A stretch of 64,000 bases of DNA. It comes from Kwoniella bestiolae CBS 10118 (Eukaryota; Basidiomycota; Tremellomycetes; Tremellales; Cryptococcaceae). Below the pieces are notes generated by a model. That model was not told where the DNA came from. It saw only the letters and a list, made by a program, of their open reading frames with translations, and ran no database searches. The position numbers and the translations under genes were made by a program. This document shows, one piece after another, positions 13,501 to 24,460 of the stretch. Numbering within the stretch: position 1 is the stretch's first letter; each line of letters begins with the position of its first letter. The stretch is from assembly GCF_000512585.2 (NCBI RefSeq), contig NC_089247.1, positions 1,550,001-1,614,000 on the forward strand, written 5' to 3'.

Positions 13501-14315
13501 ATAGTCTTTGAGTCAGGCCGCCATGCAATCTGTTTTGGAAAGCAAAACCCTTCCACGTGCATGGACAGTATCATCCGGATCTAGAGTTATGAATACAAAC
13601 TCACCATCCGCCCAGCTCTTCAGACTGAAGTTCGGTCCCGCAAGAACATCGTAAAACTCCAATTTCCCTTCCAACTCTTCCCCATCTCGCCCTCTAAGCC
13701 CATCAAGCCTCTGTTGGAACTGGAGTATAGTATCTCGATGTGTTTCCTGGGTGGAGATTCGTACGCGGTGGGAATGGGATTTTATCATTTTCAAAGCGAT
13801 TAGACGAAGAGGTATGAGGTTCGCTATTCACAAACATGAGTGTCAGAGATATGCCGCAACGAAGAAGAAGTCGAGTGTACAGAGGAACAGGAAAGAATAG
13901 ATGTTGATATATGATGTCTGTTGGATTACTCACCCTCCGTACCCAGATAAAACACCACAATGTTCGAAGGCGGTATCTCCCTCCTCGCATCTTTCTCTGC
14001 AGCATATTCTTTAACGGTGGGTGTGATTCCATAGGTCAAATCTGGGAATTTATCCTCCTTGATATTTATGGAGAGCTCAATCTTCCCATTACCATTGGAG
14101 CGGGAGTTGGACCAAGATGCGGACGAGTCGAGGATCGCACTAGTCGGCGAGGTGAATATGTATGGATCTGATATGATGCACTTCATGAGCTGCCACTCTT
14201 CCCAGATAGATCATTACTTACCTATCATTCTGCCTGCTCCATGAGAGGATGCGGAAGTGGAAGTTGCATGGCGCTGATAAGGTGGTGGAGGGATATCTCC
14301 ATGTTCTTCCGGCAT
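10537..14315 (-). CDS. Divergent sterol 3-beta-glucosyltransferase-like protein (GT1)
   Basis: I read about 17 short exons, from ATG 14315 to TAA 10537, about 880 residues if one 17-nt duplication is disregarded. The overall order matches large fungal sterol glucosyltransferases: a PPPPY linker, a DGKIEL-like segment, SHRVRISTQETHRD (family: GHRVRxATHxxF), DLIIAHPDTLAHVHLGEL, SPT then HP, QSNAGEGLTNYLSYAL, DDWREHIDIAGFVF, GD-x-FW, and the C-terminal LVTNPLSGA helix region. The diagnostic substrate-binding motifs are replaced: GSRGDVQPF by GTEANLIPL, GFGS by NLDL, HHGGAGTT by YDGNLNIA, and GDQPFW by GDDFW. A 12-bp direct repeat breaks the frame at about 12953-12981 unless it is spliced out. 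Fold assignment is solid; UDP-sugar activity is doubtful. It could be a pseudoenzyme or a decaying gene. Confidence 0.75.
12953..12981 (-). repeat. 12-bp direct repeat, 17-bp offset, in the glucosyltransferase-like gene
   Basis: The 12-mer TTTTCAGCCTAT occurs at 12953-12964 and 12970-12981. On the coding strand it duplicates the codons for the RLK of the family block GPGIVDRLKIP and shifts the frame by 17 nt. A 56-nt GTATCT...AATAG intron could remove it but would also remove conserved residues. Confidence 0.8.
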
Positions 14316-14876
14316 AATTGCGGGTGCTGCTATATACGATGAGTCTTTTAAGCCTTGGTGCGGTCAAGTGAGCTTGCAGTCAGACTGTGTTGTAGAGCAG
14401 TCTGAAGTCGAACCTGCATACTGTATATATATTTAATCTATTCTTGGACAGTGGGCGAGCGATGCAAGCTATGTCGAATTGTCAACAATTACGCTATTTC
14501 CGTCGGAAGCGATATCGGAACCGAGCTCATCACCGAGCGGATCATGACAGGGGATATTTCAGTGCACAATCTGAGAGTACTCGCTGTCATTGGCAACTTC
14601 CTTTCCCTCTGTCTGTTTAGAGACGACGGATATGGAGAGTATGATCGTCATTCATCAACCAAAGGATACGTGAGGAATATTCATACCACACAAAATATAG
14701 AAGGACCATTGAGCACCCATGCAACGTGAGAAAGAGAAAAAGTCCATATTATATTACACACAATCACTAATAATGAACAGCCATACCAATCAAAGCCGTA
14801 ACATTCTCCAATTCGTCTCCGGCATCCCATTCCTCCCAGCTAGTGTGACGATCACACCTCTTCCACCTACCCCAAA
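14316..14876. other. Intergenic region upstream of the glucosyltransferase-like gene
   Basis: Promoter region of the minus-strand gene and 3' flank of the DUF7137 gene. The short ORFs here show no family signature. Confidence 0.45.
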
Positions 14877-15978
14877 TTATCTTCGCAGTATTCCCCAAGC
14901 AGTCAGGACGGTAATCAACAGACTAGTGAATATAGCCAGATGAGCAGGTTGAGAGAAAGTTTCGAATGCGCTTGAGCATGTCGAGCAGGTCCAGCCGTCT
15001 GTAAGATAACACGGAGTATTAGCAAATATCCCAATATCCGTATGTCGCTCTTCCAACATTATCTCACTTCTCCACTCCCCTGTCCGCCCACAAGGATGAA
15101 GTCTTGACGGCAATGACGATATCCCACCAACCACATCCTCCTCCTCGTACTATTCCCAGAACCCCTGAGTACATTCAAACCAAACAACAACTCACCAGAC
15201 AAGCTCGTATACCCCCCCGGACGATACATCATGAAATTCGTTCCCGCATACGGACTAAGATAACCCCCCTTAACGGCCGACCCGTCCCCCCTCTCATCAA
15301 AAATCTTGAGCACGTACGTAGCCTCTGCGAAAGGGACTTGACCGGGTATTTGTTCCCAATCGTAGGGGTTCCATACGACTTGTGTTGTATTTCCAGGGAA
15401 GACGTTGGCGTTGGAGGCGTTGGTGGAGCCGGAGCCGGTGGGGCTGGGGCCAACGGGGTAGACGTTGCCGTTTGCTGAGCAGGAGGCTAGGACTGTAAGG
15501 GATGTGGGTTGGACGCTGCGTAGTTCAAGGGGAGGGATAGGATGGCGATATTGAATGGGGCGAGGGGATTGCGAGGTGGGTGAGTGTTGATTGTTCGAGT
15601 ACGTCGATGATGAATCGACAAGCGGTCAAGAAGGAAAAACAGTAATCAAGTCATAAGTCAGCTTGATTCTCTGGAAGATTTTGATGTCGGTTGTAACCCC
15701 AACAACATCAATCTCAAAACACCACCTCCAAAGATGTGAAAAATACACACTCACAGAACACTAGTGATATTCCACCCAAACGTAATCCAACTATCCTTCG
15801 CAATCTTATAATAACTCGCACTAGCCGTCGAAGGAGGTTGAGTAACAGTGATCCCACCCGCAGCGGCAGTGGCGGGGATGGATATAGAAGTGGAATTTCG
15901 ATTACCCGATGCAGATGCTGAAGCTGAGCCTGAGCCGGAGGGACGAGCAGTAGCTGATTGGGACTGTTGCTGGGACAT
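14877..15978 (-). CDS. DUF7137-type fungal membrane protein
   Basis: About 221 residues from exons 15755-15978, 15196-15515 and 14877-14998. The order of blocks matches fungal DUF7137 proteins: a Ser/Ala-rich N-terminus, ITFGWN, VQPTSLTVLASCSANG, VVWNPYDWEQ, ATYVLKIFDERG, a CxxC segment (TCSTCSS), and a C-terminal hydrophobic helix (LAIFTSLLITVLTAWGILRR). Splice phases reconstruct each block across unusually long introns (about 240 and 200 nt). Family members normally have a signal peptide and a C-terminal anchor; here the ATG at 15978 is not followed by a signal peptide, so an upstream coding exon may be missing. Function is unknown; a cell-surface or secretory location is inferred. Confidence 0.78.
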
Positions 15979-16903
15979 GTTTCACTTTTCAAGGTAGTGT
16001 CGAAAGGAAGAGGTATGTGTGTCTTGTATAATTTATTTACTTGTTCAATGGTAACGAAGGGACGAAGTGATATGTGAGTTTCCTTCGTTTTGTGAGAGAT
16101 ACTATGTTTGTGAAGCTGGGCTGGTATCGTTCGATCGTGATCGTAAGAGTATGTCGTAGGGTCGTGGGAATAAGATGAAATGGAAAACGTGAATATCGTT
16201 AATAGTGTGAGGTCAACGGTGCGATGAAGTATACTATGTATGATGCTATGAGGTATGCTATTTTGAGAGAGATGAGAAAAAAGAATGAGAATGAGAGAAT
16301 GAGATATACAAATACAAAGGAGGTGAAGAAAGTGTCAAATCGTGTTGCACTACTATTCAGTCGAAATCCAAACGTTGTATGATATGTGAATATATACGAC
16401 GACACCGTGCACAGCCCCTGATACTCGCCGCTCCTTTCTCCTTTGTCACCATCGCTACGATATATATATACATCAATGCACCCACAAAGCATTCATGCAT
16501 CTCTCTCTTCTTGTCATAGATATATAGTCATCCTGATGCATACATACGATCTTGAGCTCATCTTGACACATCACTATTCAAATTCAAATCTTATTCTACG
16601 AGTAGAACCCATTCATCCCGATGATGAAAACATGAAACGTGAATGACTTTTTTTTTAACTTTAGTGTGAGCTCATCACGTGGTTTGGTATTCGGTGGTCG
16701 CCGATTCTAGTACCGCACTACCAGTCCGACTAGACGGAAAAGATAAGTAGTAGTAGTATTAGTAGTAGTAATGAGCTCCCCTCTCCTCTCGAGTCAAGCA
16801 ACAACGAGTCATACTTCATACCTCATAAAGTATAAATAACTGATATACTCGATATCCCACTCCCATCCCCTTTCCCTTCAATACGCTTCCATCCATAATC
16901 AGG
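15979..16903. other. Divergent intergenic region
   Basis: Shared upstream region of the DUF7137 gene (-) and the GNAT gene (+). It holds a short AT run near 16460, an AGT/ATT trinucleotide tract at about 16745-16772 and a TATA box on the GNAT side. Confidence 0.55.
16831..16838 (+). promoter_or_regulatory. TATA box of the GNAT gene
   Basis: TATAAATA lies 73 bp upstream of the GNAT start codon. A CT-rich stretch follows, as expected just upstream of a short 5' UTR. Confidence 0.55.
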
Positions 16904-17920
16904 ATGACCAAAATGGAGAAGCATCATCTCGTCTCGGAGATCCCTCCGGTGGGATCTAAGAACCCTACTTCACAGGAGATAGCCAGGAGGGCTAGGGTGG
17001 TCATTGAGAAGGTATCAGCCGAGGAAGTGTGAGTGATACTGTATCTGGACTCTCATCAAATACCACTCTGGTAGAATAAGGATCACTATACTGTATTCTT
17101 GATAAGATATTCTCGGGCGAAGAGAAGAGAAACGAAAAGAAAGGAAATTGAACTTCCGGTCCATCCGACGATAAGCTAACCTACCCCCCTTTCAGCCCAC
17201 TCATCGCCCCCCGTCTCTCAGCAATAGTCCACCAACACATGTCCCTCGACATCTCAACATATTTCACCCATCCCTATACCCTCACAGACTCCCTGAAGCT
17301 ATTCAACTCCATCTCCCCACTCCTCATCCCTCCCTCCTCCGCCCCCTCCTTCCCACCCCCTCCAGGGGGAATCGTAATGTTCGTAGCGCGTCTCCTACCC
17401 TCTGAACCAACCAAGGAATCAATCGATATGGAGGGTAATTTCACAACACACTCTGAGATTGTCGGTAGTGTTCAGCTGCAGTTTGCGAGTATGCCGAACG
17501 GAGCGTTCAGGAGCGAGGTGAAGAAGATGTTAGTTGATACGCGGTATGGTGGACGGGGGATTGGGAAGGGTTTATTAAGAGCTTTGGAGGAGGAGGCGAG
17601 GAGGTGGGGAAGTACTACTTGTGTAAGTCAAGTTTCACTCTTCTGTCTGCTCTCATGGCTGTGTATCGATTGAGTTAGACCGTTTGTCTGTACTTATCCG
17701 ATACCACATTACGATGGACCTTAACATTAATTTCTGCCCGCTGATCTGTTTATTCCGCCCACCACAGATGCTCGACACAGAACAAGATTCCCTCGGCGAG
17801 AAGCTCTATCGTTCGTGCGGATGGACACAGCTAGGCGTACTGCCCAAGTTCCACTGGCCGCCTGATAAGTCCGAGAAGAGGGCTACGGTGTTTTATTATA
17901 AGCATTTAGATGATGAGTGA
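16904..17920 (+). CDS. GNAT-family N-acetyltransferase
   Basis: Exons 16904-17028, 17196-17622 and 17768-17920 give about 234 residues, the usual size for a small GNAT enzyme. Acetyl-CoA binding motif A is clear: a beta strand ending VDTRY, then GGRGIGKGLL, with the following helix ALEEEARRWG. After the last intron, the TEQDSLGEKLYRSCGWTQLG block (strand and helix of motif B) and the FYY strand follow. It transfers acetyl from acetyl-CoA to a small amine or peptide; the substrate is unknown. The start is supported by a clean exon after the TATA box. It converges on the I9 inhibitor gene. Confidence 0.88.
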
Positions 17921-18311
17921 GCGATGTAGAAGGTAGAAGAACCAGACGATGTGGCAAGGGGATCTTTCCATTTGAGACAGATGTCGGTCGAGATATAAGT
18001 ATCGAGAGATACAGATATGTCTGTGCAACACAACAAGGTGGGGGGAATGGTGTATGAGTGTTTGGGAATCCGCTTGTTATCAGAATTCAGTGATAGATTC
18101 TATAATTAGTATAGACCCATACGTCGTGATTATTGATGTTGTACCAAATACAAGTAGATGATAGACCACGATCATGGCAGGTTTCAAAAATACATTTGCA
18201 TACAATCATTCGCCTGATCTAGCTGAAGACATGAATATCGTCAAAGGCTGATCCAGCTCCTTCTTTCAGTCCCATTCGCGGTGTTGGGCTGGGGTTGGCA
18301 GAGGAAGCGAT
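17921..18311. other. Convergent 3' intergenic region
   Basis: 3' flanks of the GNAT and I9 genes. Nothing else is seen. Confidence 0.5.
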
Positions 18312-19202
18312 TTATTGAGTAGTGACGACCTGGTCGGCCTCTACATGAGAGAAGGGCAATCAGCATTAATCGTCATGACCACACCAATACCTCAGGACTG
18401 AAGACAGTAGTGTTATGCCAGTATAAAGGGGGCTTATGCTCAAATGGAAAGACATCACTCACCAACATTCTCAACTACGTCGTGATCACCTCCAAAGTCA
18501 GCTTGGAGGGTTGAAAAGTCCGACGCAGAGAGAGACACAGTTATGAATGGGAGGACTATCAAATGATTTGATTAGCATCAGCACATAGAATAAAAGACAC
18601 ATCATAAGGGCCACGGCTGGACGGTGACCGGCGGAAAAGGATATTCGGCGGGGATAGACAGTTCAGGGTGAATAAAGGAGTTAGAGATGGGAGGTAAGAT
18701 ACTCACTCTTCGAATTGAGGTTATCATCCTTAACGATAGTTGCTCCTGTACATCATCCCGGACCGGAAGGATTAGCACACTCAAACTCAGCATCTTCTGC
18801 GATAATTCACCGGGTGAAAGTTCTGACCCACCTTTGGCTTTGAGATCATCAATGATCTTTTGTCTCTCTTCGGAAGAAGACGATTTCTTGAATTGAACGA
18901 TGACTGCGAACACTAGTATTAGTTTATCCGTGCATCCTTTGAGAGTGAAAAGCGGCAGTTGCGATCAGGGTTATGAGTAGTATCATGATCGATACTTGAG
19001 CGTGAGAAATTGGAGTAGTGACCACCCTGCTCCCTGCTACTCCAACTTATTCCGCTGTCATGTGGAGCGGGCTCTACCTTGATACAAGGGACTTACCGTC
19101 TTTGTGAGCCATATTGATATTATCTAGTGATAGTTGATACGCTGAGGCGGTGAGTAGAGTGAGATAGATGAAGAATAGTAATGATTTGATTGATAGTTGC
19201 AT
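18312..19202 (-). CDS. Peptidase inhibitor I9-domain protein (Pbi2-like)
   Basis: Small subtilisin-propeptide-like inhibitor. Exons: one ending at 19097, then 18832-18912, 18707-18745, 18463-18555 and 18312-18340 (TAA). The joined product contains VFAVIVQFKKSSSSEERQKI, IDDLKAKGATIVKDDN, FSTLQADFGGDHDVVENV and the family-typical end EADQVVTTQ. Relatives such as yeast Pbi2 inhibit vacuolar proteinase B and act in the cytosol. Two starts are possible in the same exon: ATG 19112 (MAHKDG, a compact Pbi2-like protein of about 90 residues) or ATG 19202, which adds a hydrophobic leader (MQLSIKSLLFFIYLTLLTAS) that looks like a signal peptide. The span given uses the longer form. Confidence 0.82.
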
Positions 19203-19968
19203 TGTATATAGATACAGATGAAGAAAGGAATGAGGAATGAGTGGTGGTGGCAAGAATGGCGTGTTTGATGAGATAACCGCCATGACCGGGTGGTACATCT
19301 GACGGACATCTCCGCTTCAATCGGCACTCGTGGGACAGATGGGGTGGTAATGACGTCAGTACCAACCAAGTAAGATTGTCCGAACCCCGACCGAGCTCAT
19401 GTTTTGTATTTGGTTGTTTGTCTCACTATAATCAACCCATTTTCTCACGGTTAGTCTGTCTATCCCATCTATTTGGGTCTTGTCAATAGGGATCTGTGAG
19501 AGATGTTGGAGCATGTAGGGTATGAGATGCATTTGCATGCGGTAAGATATCGCATATTGAGGGTGAAAAGGAGGATGAACGTTTCAACAGTACCATTGAG
19601 CAGAGGTGCGCCAAGGACATGCCGGGTGATCATGCGTCTGCAATTGCGTACAGTACGATAGTTTCCATGATATAAATGCATATCATTGCACAGCTATACA
19701 GCGGGTATAAAAGAGTGATCGACCGACTATATATATATACGTACTTCTTTCTTCCTTTTAACACGACTAGAACGAGTCATCGTCGAAAAGATCGTCGTCT
19801 CTGCAATCGGATAATTATCATTCATATATAGATAACCATCCATCCTCATTATATCTGTTTATCGCCTCTTCATCAAATCAAATCATTTCATCAATCACCC
19901 CACCCATATCATATCATATCATAACGTAACTTGAACCCCACTACACTGTCTTATCACAACACACCACC
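19203..19968. other. Divergent intergenic region, I9 / trehalose phosphorylase
   Basis: Contains a TATA box toward the plus-strand gene, a short AT repeat near 19728 and pyrimidine-rich sequence up to the ATG at 19969. No ORF has family features. Confidence 0.5.
19706..19713 (+). promoter_or_regulatory. TATA box upstream of trehalose phosphorylase
   Basis: TATAAAAG, a full consensus TATA element, lies about 255 bp before the start codon. This implies a long 5' UTR or an unspliced leader intron. Strong TATA use suits a stress-inducible gene (inference). Confidence 0.5.
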
Positions 19969-22900
19969 ATGTCCCCACACCGAAAGTTATCAGTCTCCTC
20001 AAAACGTCACCCAACCCAAATCCAAGATATCTTCCTAGGTCTCGGACTCTCCCTCTCCCCCCAACCATCCGAACGTAAACCGGATGGCAGCGATCCAGGG
20101 AGGGAGCTGGAGTATTCCGCAGTACTGCATGATGGGACGGGTGTGGTTGAGTCAGAGACGTTCCACACTCGGTATTATACCCTTGGTAAAGAGGGGGAGG
20201 AGTTGGCAGAGGAGAATAAACGGATTGGGAGGGAGGTGTTGGGGCTGATTAGGAGTATTCAGACTGATAAGGGGATGAATGTGAGTGTCTTCCGCTATAC
20301 ATCTGTCTTGTCCAACATGTAGGGAGAGTATACAGAGTCGAGGTGTGGGGCTATGTGGGGATCATTGAATACAAGCGATCAATTCTCGATGTAGATGCTG
20401 TGAACATCATGGAGATACTTCAGTCCCGCTGCATGAGTGCAAGCTAATCGACCGTACCCATCTTGTAGGTCCGAATGGTAGCTGTCGCCGAACCTGTACC
20501 CAAAGAATTCAAAGGCCACGAAGGTGTACAGTTCTTCTCTACCTTATGGTTACACGTCGATGTCATTCCGTGAGTCCTGCACCGTCTCTTGTGTTCATAC
20601 ATCATGATCGTGGACCACTACTAGACCATGGTCTCAGCTCAGGCTAATCACTTCTGCGTATTCAGCATCCTCGTCAACCCATCCACCTCAATCTTCACCA
20701 AACTCCCCGCACCATCCACCTCAGCAAGCGCAACGGCAGCTATCAGCGCCGGTGTCAAACACCTTCATCCAGCTACTCACTCAGCTACTACCGCCGATGT
20801 GGACCCGACTGACCACTCGGTCCAAGTGGACTGTAATGGTCAGGTCAAACTTTGTAGTATCCTCCAATACAAACAGAGTACAAGTGATGCCGTGGGTATT
20901 TGTCTCCTCCTTCTCACATAAGTCCATCCCAGTGGAATGGACATGCCGATTCTGCGATTCCGGATGGTACGAGCTGATGAGATTTGTTTCAGCTTTGGAA
21001 CAGATTCACCGCTCTGGCAGATCACTTAAATAAGAACAACATATCCATCTCCTTCTTCTCCGCTACTCCTCAAGGTAAGCTGAATTTCTCCTTCTCCCCT
21101 GAACCTCGCCAAGGTGGTCAGCTGATATAAGAGTCGATAGGTGGTGGTGTCGCTCTGATGAGACACGCTATGATCAGACTTTGGAAGATGGTCGGATTGA
21201 ACGTCAAGTGGTGAGTATCAAAGCTATCGCCTCCCATCATATCACTTTGTACTCATCCAACAGTACTCGAGTGTGCGGCTCACCTCCAAGGATGTACCCG
21301 CAGGTACGTCCCAGAAGGTCACCCAACCGTATTCGACATTACCAAGCGTAAATTCCATAACGTCCTTCAAGGGGTTGCCCCTCAAAATATGGATCTGACA
21401 GATGAGGATAAGAAATGGTTCGAGCTTTGGACCGAGCAGAACTGTACGTTGACGATCAACCCCATCTGTATCTTCAGTCATGATACTCAAGCGAGGGCTA
21501 ATACTGCTGAGTATAGACGAATCATTCTGGACCAACGGTGCGATTGACGCCTCTATCATCGTCATTGATGATCCTCAACGTGAGTCACTACCTGCTATGA
21601 GTCCAGTTGCTAGGAGCGATGTTGATGTGTTCAATGTTTTGATGTTTAGTCACCGCTCTTATCCCGATCATCAAGAAGAAACGACCAGATGCCAAGATCA
21701 TCTTCAGATCTCATATTCAAAGTGAGCTCGATTGTTTTATTATGTCAATGGGTATGAATAGCTCACACGCTTGACGTACAGTCCAATCTGATCTCACGGA
21801 TGATCCCCAAACAATGCAACACAGGACTTGGAACTACTTGTTCGACTTTATCAAAGATGTAGACTTGTTCCTTGCTGTCAGTGTTTCTGTTCCCTCCCTG
21901 TGCGATCATACCAGGAAGATATATCTGACTTGATTTACATAGCACCCCGTCAAGTTCTTTGTACCCAAGAACGTACATGAGAACCTGCCTGTTCTCTACA
22001 TGGCTCCTTCGACTGAGTGAGTGTTTGACTTGACTCAGGGCTTCAAGTCGATGGTATGGGTGAAAACGGGCTGATGAGTCTTCCCTATTCCATCTAGCCC
22101 TCTGGATGGTCTCAACAAGCCGTACGGAAGAGCATCAGTAAGATACTTCCGACAATACTTCAATCAACTTTCACTTCAACAATGTGGTGTGCACATCGAT
22201 TGGGACAGAGGATATATCTGTCAAATCGCACGATTCGATCCTTCCAAGGGTGAGTGGTCGTCTCAGACCCCTGAAAAAACAGCTCTGCGCTGTCAGCCCC
22301 ATTAGATGGTTACTTGTGCATTTGCTGACATTGATAATGATGCTTGCTTGCAGGTATCGACGACCTCGTCGCTGCCTACCTTCAATTCCGAAAGAAGCTC
22401 GAAAACTCTGCCAAACCCCCTGTCGACGGTGGTCCTCAACTGATCATAATGGGTCATGGATCCGTCGATGATCCCGATGGATCATGGATTTACGAGAAGC
22501 TCCACGACACTCTCGGGACCAAGGAGTATGCACTCGTACGAGACGACGTAGCTGTGGTGAGAGCACCACCGAGTGACTCCATCCTGGGATGTATCCTCCA
22601 AGGCGCATGGGTGGCCACTCAGTTATCGACTAGAGAAGGGTTCGAAGTAAAAGTGACCGAAGCAGTCAACAAGCGAGTACCTATCATCGCCTCTGATGCG
22701 GGTGGTATTCCCCTCCAAGTCAAACACGGGAAGAACGGGTGGATTGTCCCCACCGGAGATCGATCGGCGGTAGCCAACCTGTTATACGATATTTGGGAAG
22801 GGAAGGTATCTGTCCATAGAGATCTGAGCGGATCAACAAGGGATGCGGATGGAAAGACCGACCCCAACTCCATCGCTCAAGCTTGGGTAGGGGATTTCGA

Positions 22901-23228
22901 CAAGGAAGCTCAGAAAGTGCATAATGACGAGGGAGCGACGTCAGAGGATTTCTGGACGGTCGGTAATTCCACGAGATGGATGTTATTGTTTGATCGACTC
23001 CTCGGACTCTCCCCTGAAGAGAACGTTTCTGGCGCTAGCACCAATGGAAAGGCCACGTTGGGGCTGGAAGAGGAATTTGGCAAAGTGAAGATTACGGCTG
23101 AACAGGTTGAGGTACTAAAAGGGATGAAGGTGGGGGATAAGTTGAATGATAAGGGCATAGATGGGGTTAATGTTTGGGAGATGGTCATGGGTGAAGATAT
23201 GATTGAGGGAGAGGGGGAGTTGATTTAG
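19969..23228 (+). CDS. Trehalose phosphorylase (fungal GT4 type, Ccg-9 family)
   Basis: Retaining GT4 enzyme that interconverts trehalose plus phosphate with glucose and alpha-glucose-1-phosphate. Twelve exons (19969-20280, 20469-20569, 20666-20891, 20993-21074, 21141-21210, 21304-21443, 21517-21579, 21650-21721, 21782-21876, 21943-22016, 22098-22249, 22354-23228) join in phase to about 753 residues, the normal family size. Landmarks: ATPQGGGVALMRHAMIR, IIFRSHIQIQSDL, FLAHPVKFFVPKNV, YICQIARFDPSKGIDD, IIMGHGSVDDPDG, and the GT4 E-x7-E element in STREGFEVKVTEA followed by PIIASDAGGIPLQV. The N-terminal extension is variable, as in relatives. It is cytosolic and involved in storage carbohydrate and stress metabolism. 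The chitin synthase gene follows in the same direction. Confidence 0.93.
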
Positions 23229-24460
23229 GTTGATTGAACGTAGTACGAGTAGGATGATGGACGATACAAGTACGATATATACATGAATATTTGCTAGGTC
23301 GGATAGAATATGATTGATTTGAAATTGTATATAGTATTAGCCAGAATGGAAATGCAATAAAATGGATATAGAATTATACTTAGCAAAACATTGTTAGCAC
23401 TCTATGCTCCACACCTCACAGCTTGTGCATGGTCGTCCTTGCCTGGGTCGGATGTGAGTACAAGTACTTTGCTGAGATGTATCTGTTATATACTAATATC
23501 GCTGAGCATGAGTAGAGTCAGTCATGAGATGAACCTACATGGACGTGGGCTCTCGTAATGTGTTCAGGGTAACCCCATACAAAAGTCCACATTTAGACCA
23601 ACCTGCACTTGGACCAGGCGTCTTTTTTGTTCGTTCGTGCAAGTGCAGTCGAAATGAGACGCGTTTCATAAATCCATAATCCCATATTCATACCCTCCTC
23701 GCATGCTTGCTTCATCTTGTTACACATACACAGTACTCTTCGACTTGCATTGACGACCAACATCCAAACTCAGCCACGTCTCTCGGTGTCAAGTGCAAGT
23801 GCGATAGTCTAGACTTTTCAGGTGATATAGGATATAGAGCCATAGGACACAGGGTCAAAGGAACGACTATCCATCTATCCGACACTTGACTTTCACTTTC
23901 ACCTCGACAAGTATCAGCTATACGATCCGTGCTTGACTATCATCCCATACCATCCCAATCTCGACATCTTCATCTTATACACCATCCAAATATCGTCTGT
24001 ATACTTGATCGTATCGATACTTTCTAGTCCACCAACGAATCTCACGCCAAATCACGTTTCACGTCTCACGCCCAACGTACCAACGCATCACGCTCTTTTT
24101 TCCATCTTCCCACTTCAAAAGCTCTCAAGACAGATCACATACCCCGTCTTGGCTGCTATTGCTAGGGTGAATACTCAGCACAGATATCACGCAGCAAGTA
24201 GAGTAGTGCACCAAAGTCTAGGACATCCGTGGAGCTGAATCCCGGTTTCGACTTTTACACACCTATCTTTGTGATCTATACCTCGTCAACATTCTCACTT
24301 GCTTAGATCTGACCAGCTCATTGGGGTATCAGATATGACACCGACACTCTTTCACTCTCCCAAGATATAATCCCACCCACAACACAATACACTGCATAGC
24401 AAAACGTCCAATAACGACAGTATCATACCATCTCAATACAGACTATACCCGTCGGCCAAG
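23229..24460. other. Long intergenic region upstream of chitin synthase
   Basis: Contains a perfect 9-bp inverted repeat CTGCACTTG / CAAGTGCAG (23603-23611 and 23640-23648) and a nearby doubled CAAGTGCAAGTGC at about 23790. Otherwise it is C/T-rich leader-like sequence up to the ATG. No gene is seen. Confidence 0.5.

Noticed and set aside
20752..21033. Plus-strand ORF running through trehalose phosphorylase exons 3-4
   Set aside because: It runs through an intron in the +1 frame. The other frame joins across the splice site to the conserved enzyme sequence.
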